From: Nioella ostreopsis
GTDB lineage: Bacteria; Pseudomonadota; Alphaproteobacteria; Rhodobacterales; Rhodobacteraceae
Assembly (NCBI RefSeq): GCF_004000255.1
Contig: NZ_RCIQ01000009.1
Location: 1 to 64,000, forward strand
Reading direction: 5' to 3'
Length of the DNA: 64,000 nt
Shown one piece after another: positions 63,165-64,000 of the stretch. The notes under the pieces are model-generated. The model made no database searches. It was given only the letters and a program-made list of their open reading frames with translations, and was not told the DNA's origin. Positions within the stretch are counted from its first letter, which is position 1, and each line of letters starts with the position of its first letter. Made by a program: the position numbers and the translations under genes.

Positions 63165-64000
63165 TCAGTGCCGCGCGGCGCGTTCGTCGCGCCACATCTG
63201 CCACAGGAAGTAGCCGATGAAGACCAGCATGATCAGGAACAGCACCACCGCGATGGCGGATCCATAGCCCATGCGGAAGCCGTATTCGGACAGGGCCTGT
63301 TCGAACATCATGAAGCTGAGCACGCGGGTCGACCCGAAGGGGCCGCCATTGGTCATGATCGAGATCAGGTCGAAGCTGCGCAATGCGCCGATGATCGTCA
63401 CCACGAAGGCGATGAACGTGGCCGGTTTCAGTTGCGGCAGAACCACGTGCCACAGCATCTTCCAGCCCTTGGCCCCGTCCAGCCGCCCGGCCTCGATCTG
63501 TTCGGGGTCCACGGCATTGAGGCCCGTGAGGTAGAGGATCATGCAATAGGCGGTCTGCGGCCAGAGCCCGGCGGCGATGATGCCGTAGGTGGCAAGGTCG
63601 GGGTCGCCCAACACGTTGATCGAGTCCAGCCCGAAGAACGTCAGCACCGCGTTCAGCAGCCCCACGCGCGGCAGGTAGAACCACGAAAAGACCAGCCCGA
63701 CGACCACCTGGCTCAGCACGAAGGGAAAGAAGAAGAGCGATTTATAGAGCCGGATGCCGGTGACCGTCTGGTTCAGGAACAGGGCAATGAACAGCCCCGC
63801 CGGAATCGCCAGCAGGTAGAGCGCCAGCCATTTGAGATTGTTCCAGAGCGAGGTTTCAAAAGCGCGATCGTCGACTAGTTCGCGGTAGTTGTCGAGGCCG
63901 ATATAGGTCGCCTCACCCAGGCCGTCCCAGTCATAGAGCGAGATGTTGAAGGACTGGAAGATCGGGCTGATCACATAGACCACGAAGAACAGCAGACCCG
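63165..64000 (-). CDS. Sugar ABC transporter permease (LacF-type), partial
   Basis: At least 278 residues of a MalF/LacF-like permease, with about six spans and the EAA loop EQIEAGRLDGAKGWKMLWHV. The frame is open to the window edge (preceding residues GLLFFV extend the first span), so the true N-terminus is outside. A substrate-binding protein gene would be expected upstream. It imports the galactoside together with the LacG-type permease. Confidence 0.9.
   Translation of the reverse strand, partial: GLLFFVVYVISPIFQSFNISLYDWDGLGEATYIGLDNYRELVDDRAFETSLWNNLKWLALYLLAIPAGLFIALFLNQTVTGIRLYKSLFFFPFVLSQVVVGLVFSWFYLPRVGLLNAVLTFFGLDSINVLGDPDLATYGIIAAGLWPQTAYCMILYLTGLNAVDPEQIEAGRLDGAKGWKMLWHVVLPQLKPATFIAFVVTIIGALRSFDLISIMTNGGPFGSTRVLSFMMFEQALSEYGFRMGYGSAIAVVLFLIMLVFIGYFLWQMWRDERAARH

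Noticed and set aside
58291-64000. Frameshift or pseudogene in the galactoside operon.
   Set aside because: All genes are full length with family motifs; only the SDR lysine change is odd and the reading frame is intact.

Overview
The window is a GC-rich stretch of an alphaproteobacterial chromosome, almost certainly from the Rhodobacteraceae (Roseobacter side). The reasons are the sequence character of the ribosomal and RNA polymerase proteins, a MipZ-type division ATPase, a split F0 ATP synthase operon with paired b and b' subunits, and an alphaproteobacterial-style galactoside/galactonate operon. No tRNA, rRNA or CRISPR array was seen. Taxonomy is inferred by eye; no database was searched.

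Layout. 1-3144 (minus): start of tuf, then fusA, rpsG, rpsL (the str operon). 3411-7214 (minus): a block of two paralogous rhamnosyltransferase-like proteins around an EamA transporter, plus a YcaQ-type DNA glycosylase, lying between the str and rpo operons. 7330-19480 (minus): rpoC, rpoB, rplL, rplJ, rplA, rplK, nusG, secE, with a promoter ahead of secE and several RNA hairpins between genes. 19884-31686 (plus): accessory genes. These begin with a self-sufficient cytoplasmic reductive dehalogenase (RdhA fused to an NADH/flavin/2Fe-2S reductase), then a MltB-like lipoprotein, a threonine-degradation operon (kbl, tdh) with an N-acyl-amino-acid deacylase, a decayed IS1595-family element, an orphan LuxR regulator, an SDR coupled to a P1-family Ntn hydrolase, and a small secreted protein. 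31731-35509 (minus): a quinone-reductase-like oxidoreductase and the F0 ATP synthase operon atpI-B-E-F'-F with its promoter and terminator. 35753-40299: an ArsR regulator with twin palindromic operators, a ClbS/DfsB protein, an EamA exporter with a LysR regulator, azoR and two unknown proteins.

40481-50995 (plus, interrupted): ffh, two acetyltransferases, a chorismate mutase, rpsP, bluB, rimM, trmD, rplS, rpmE. The usual rpsP-rimM-trmD-rplS order is kept but broken by bluB, a 3D-domain lipoprotein, a winged-helix/alpha-beta hydrolase fusion, a 64-residue protein and an FAD oxidoreductase. 51071-54053: a pilin-like protein, two small ferredoxin-fold-type proteins, an ArsR regulator apparently lacking a normal start codon, and mipZ.

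54050-64000 (minus): a compact operon for alpha- and beta-galactosides. Two ABC sugar permeases import the substrate, GH4 and GH42 glycosidases release galactose, and galactose is taken through a De Ley-Doudoroff-type route (SDR dehydrogenase, SMP-30 lactonase, IlvD/Edd dehydratase, dgoK kinase, dgoA aldolase) to pyruvate and glyceraldehyde 3-phosphate. Most genes overlap by 4 bases. A modular intergenic repeat found in three places in the window separates the dehydratase from the SDR.

The most notable item is the reductive dehalogenase, a rare oxygen-tolerant catabolic type that needs no separate membrane anchor or redox partner. Other points of interest are the SDR whose catalytic lysine is an asparagine, the modular repeat, the ArsR operators and the apparent non-canonical start codon.
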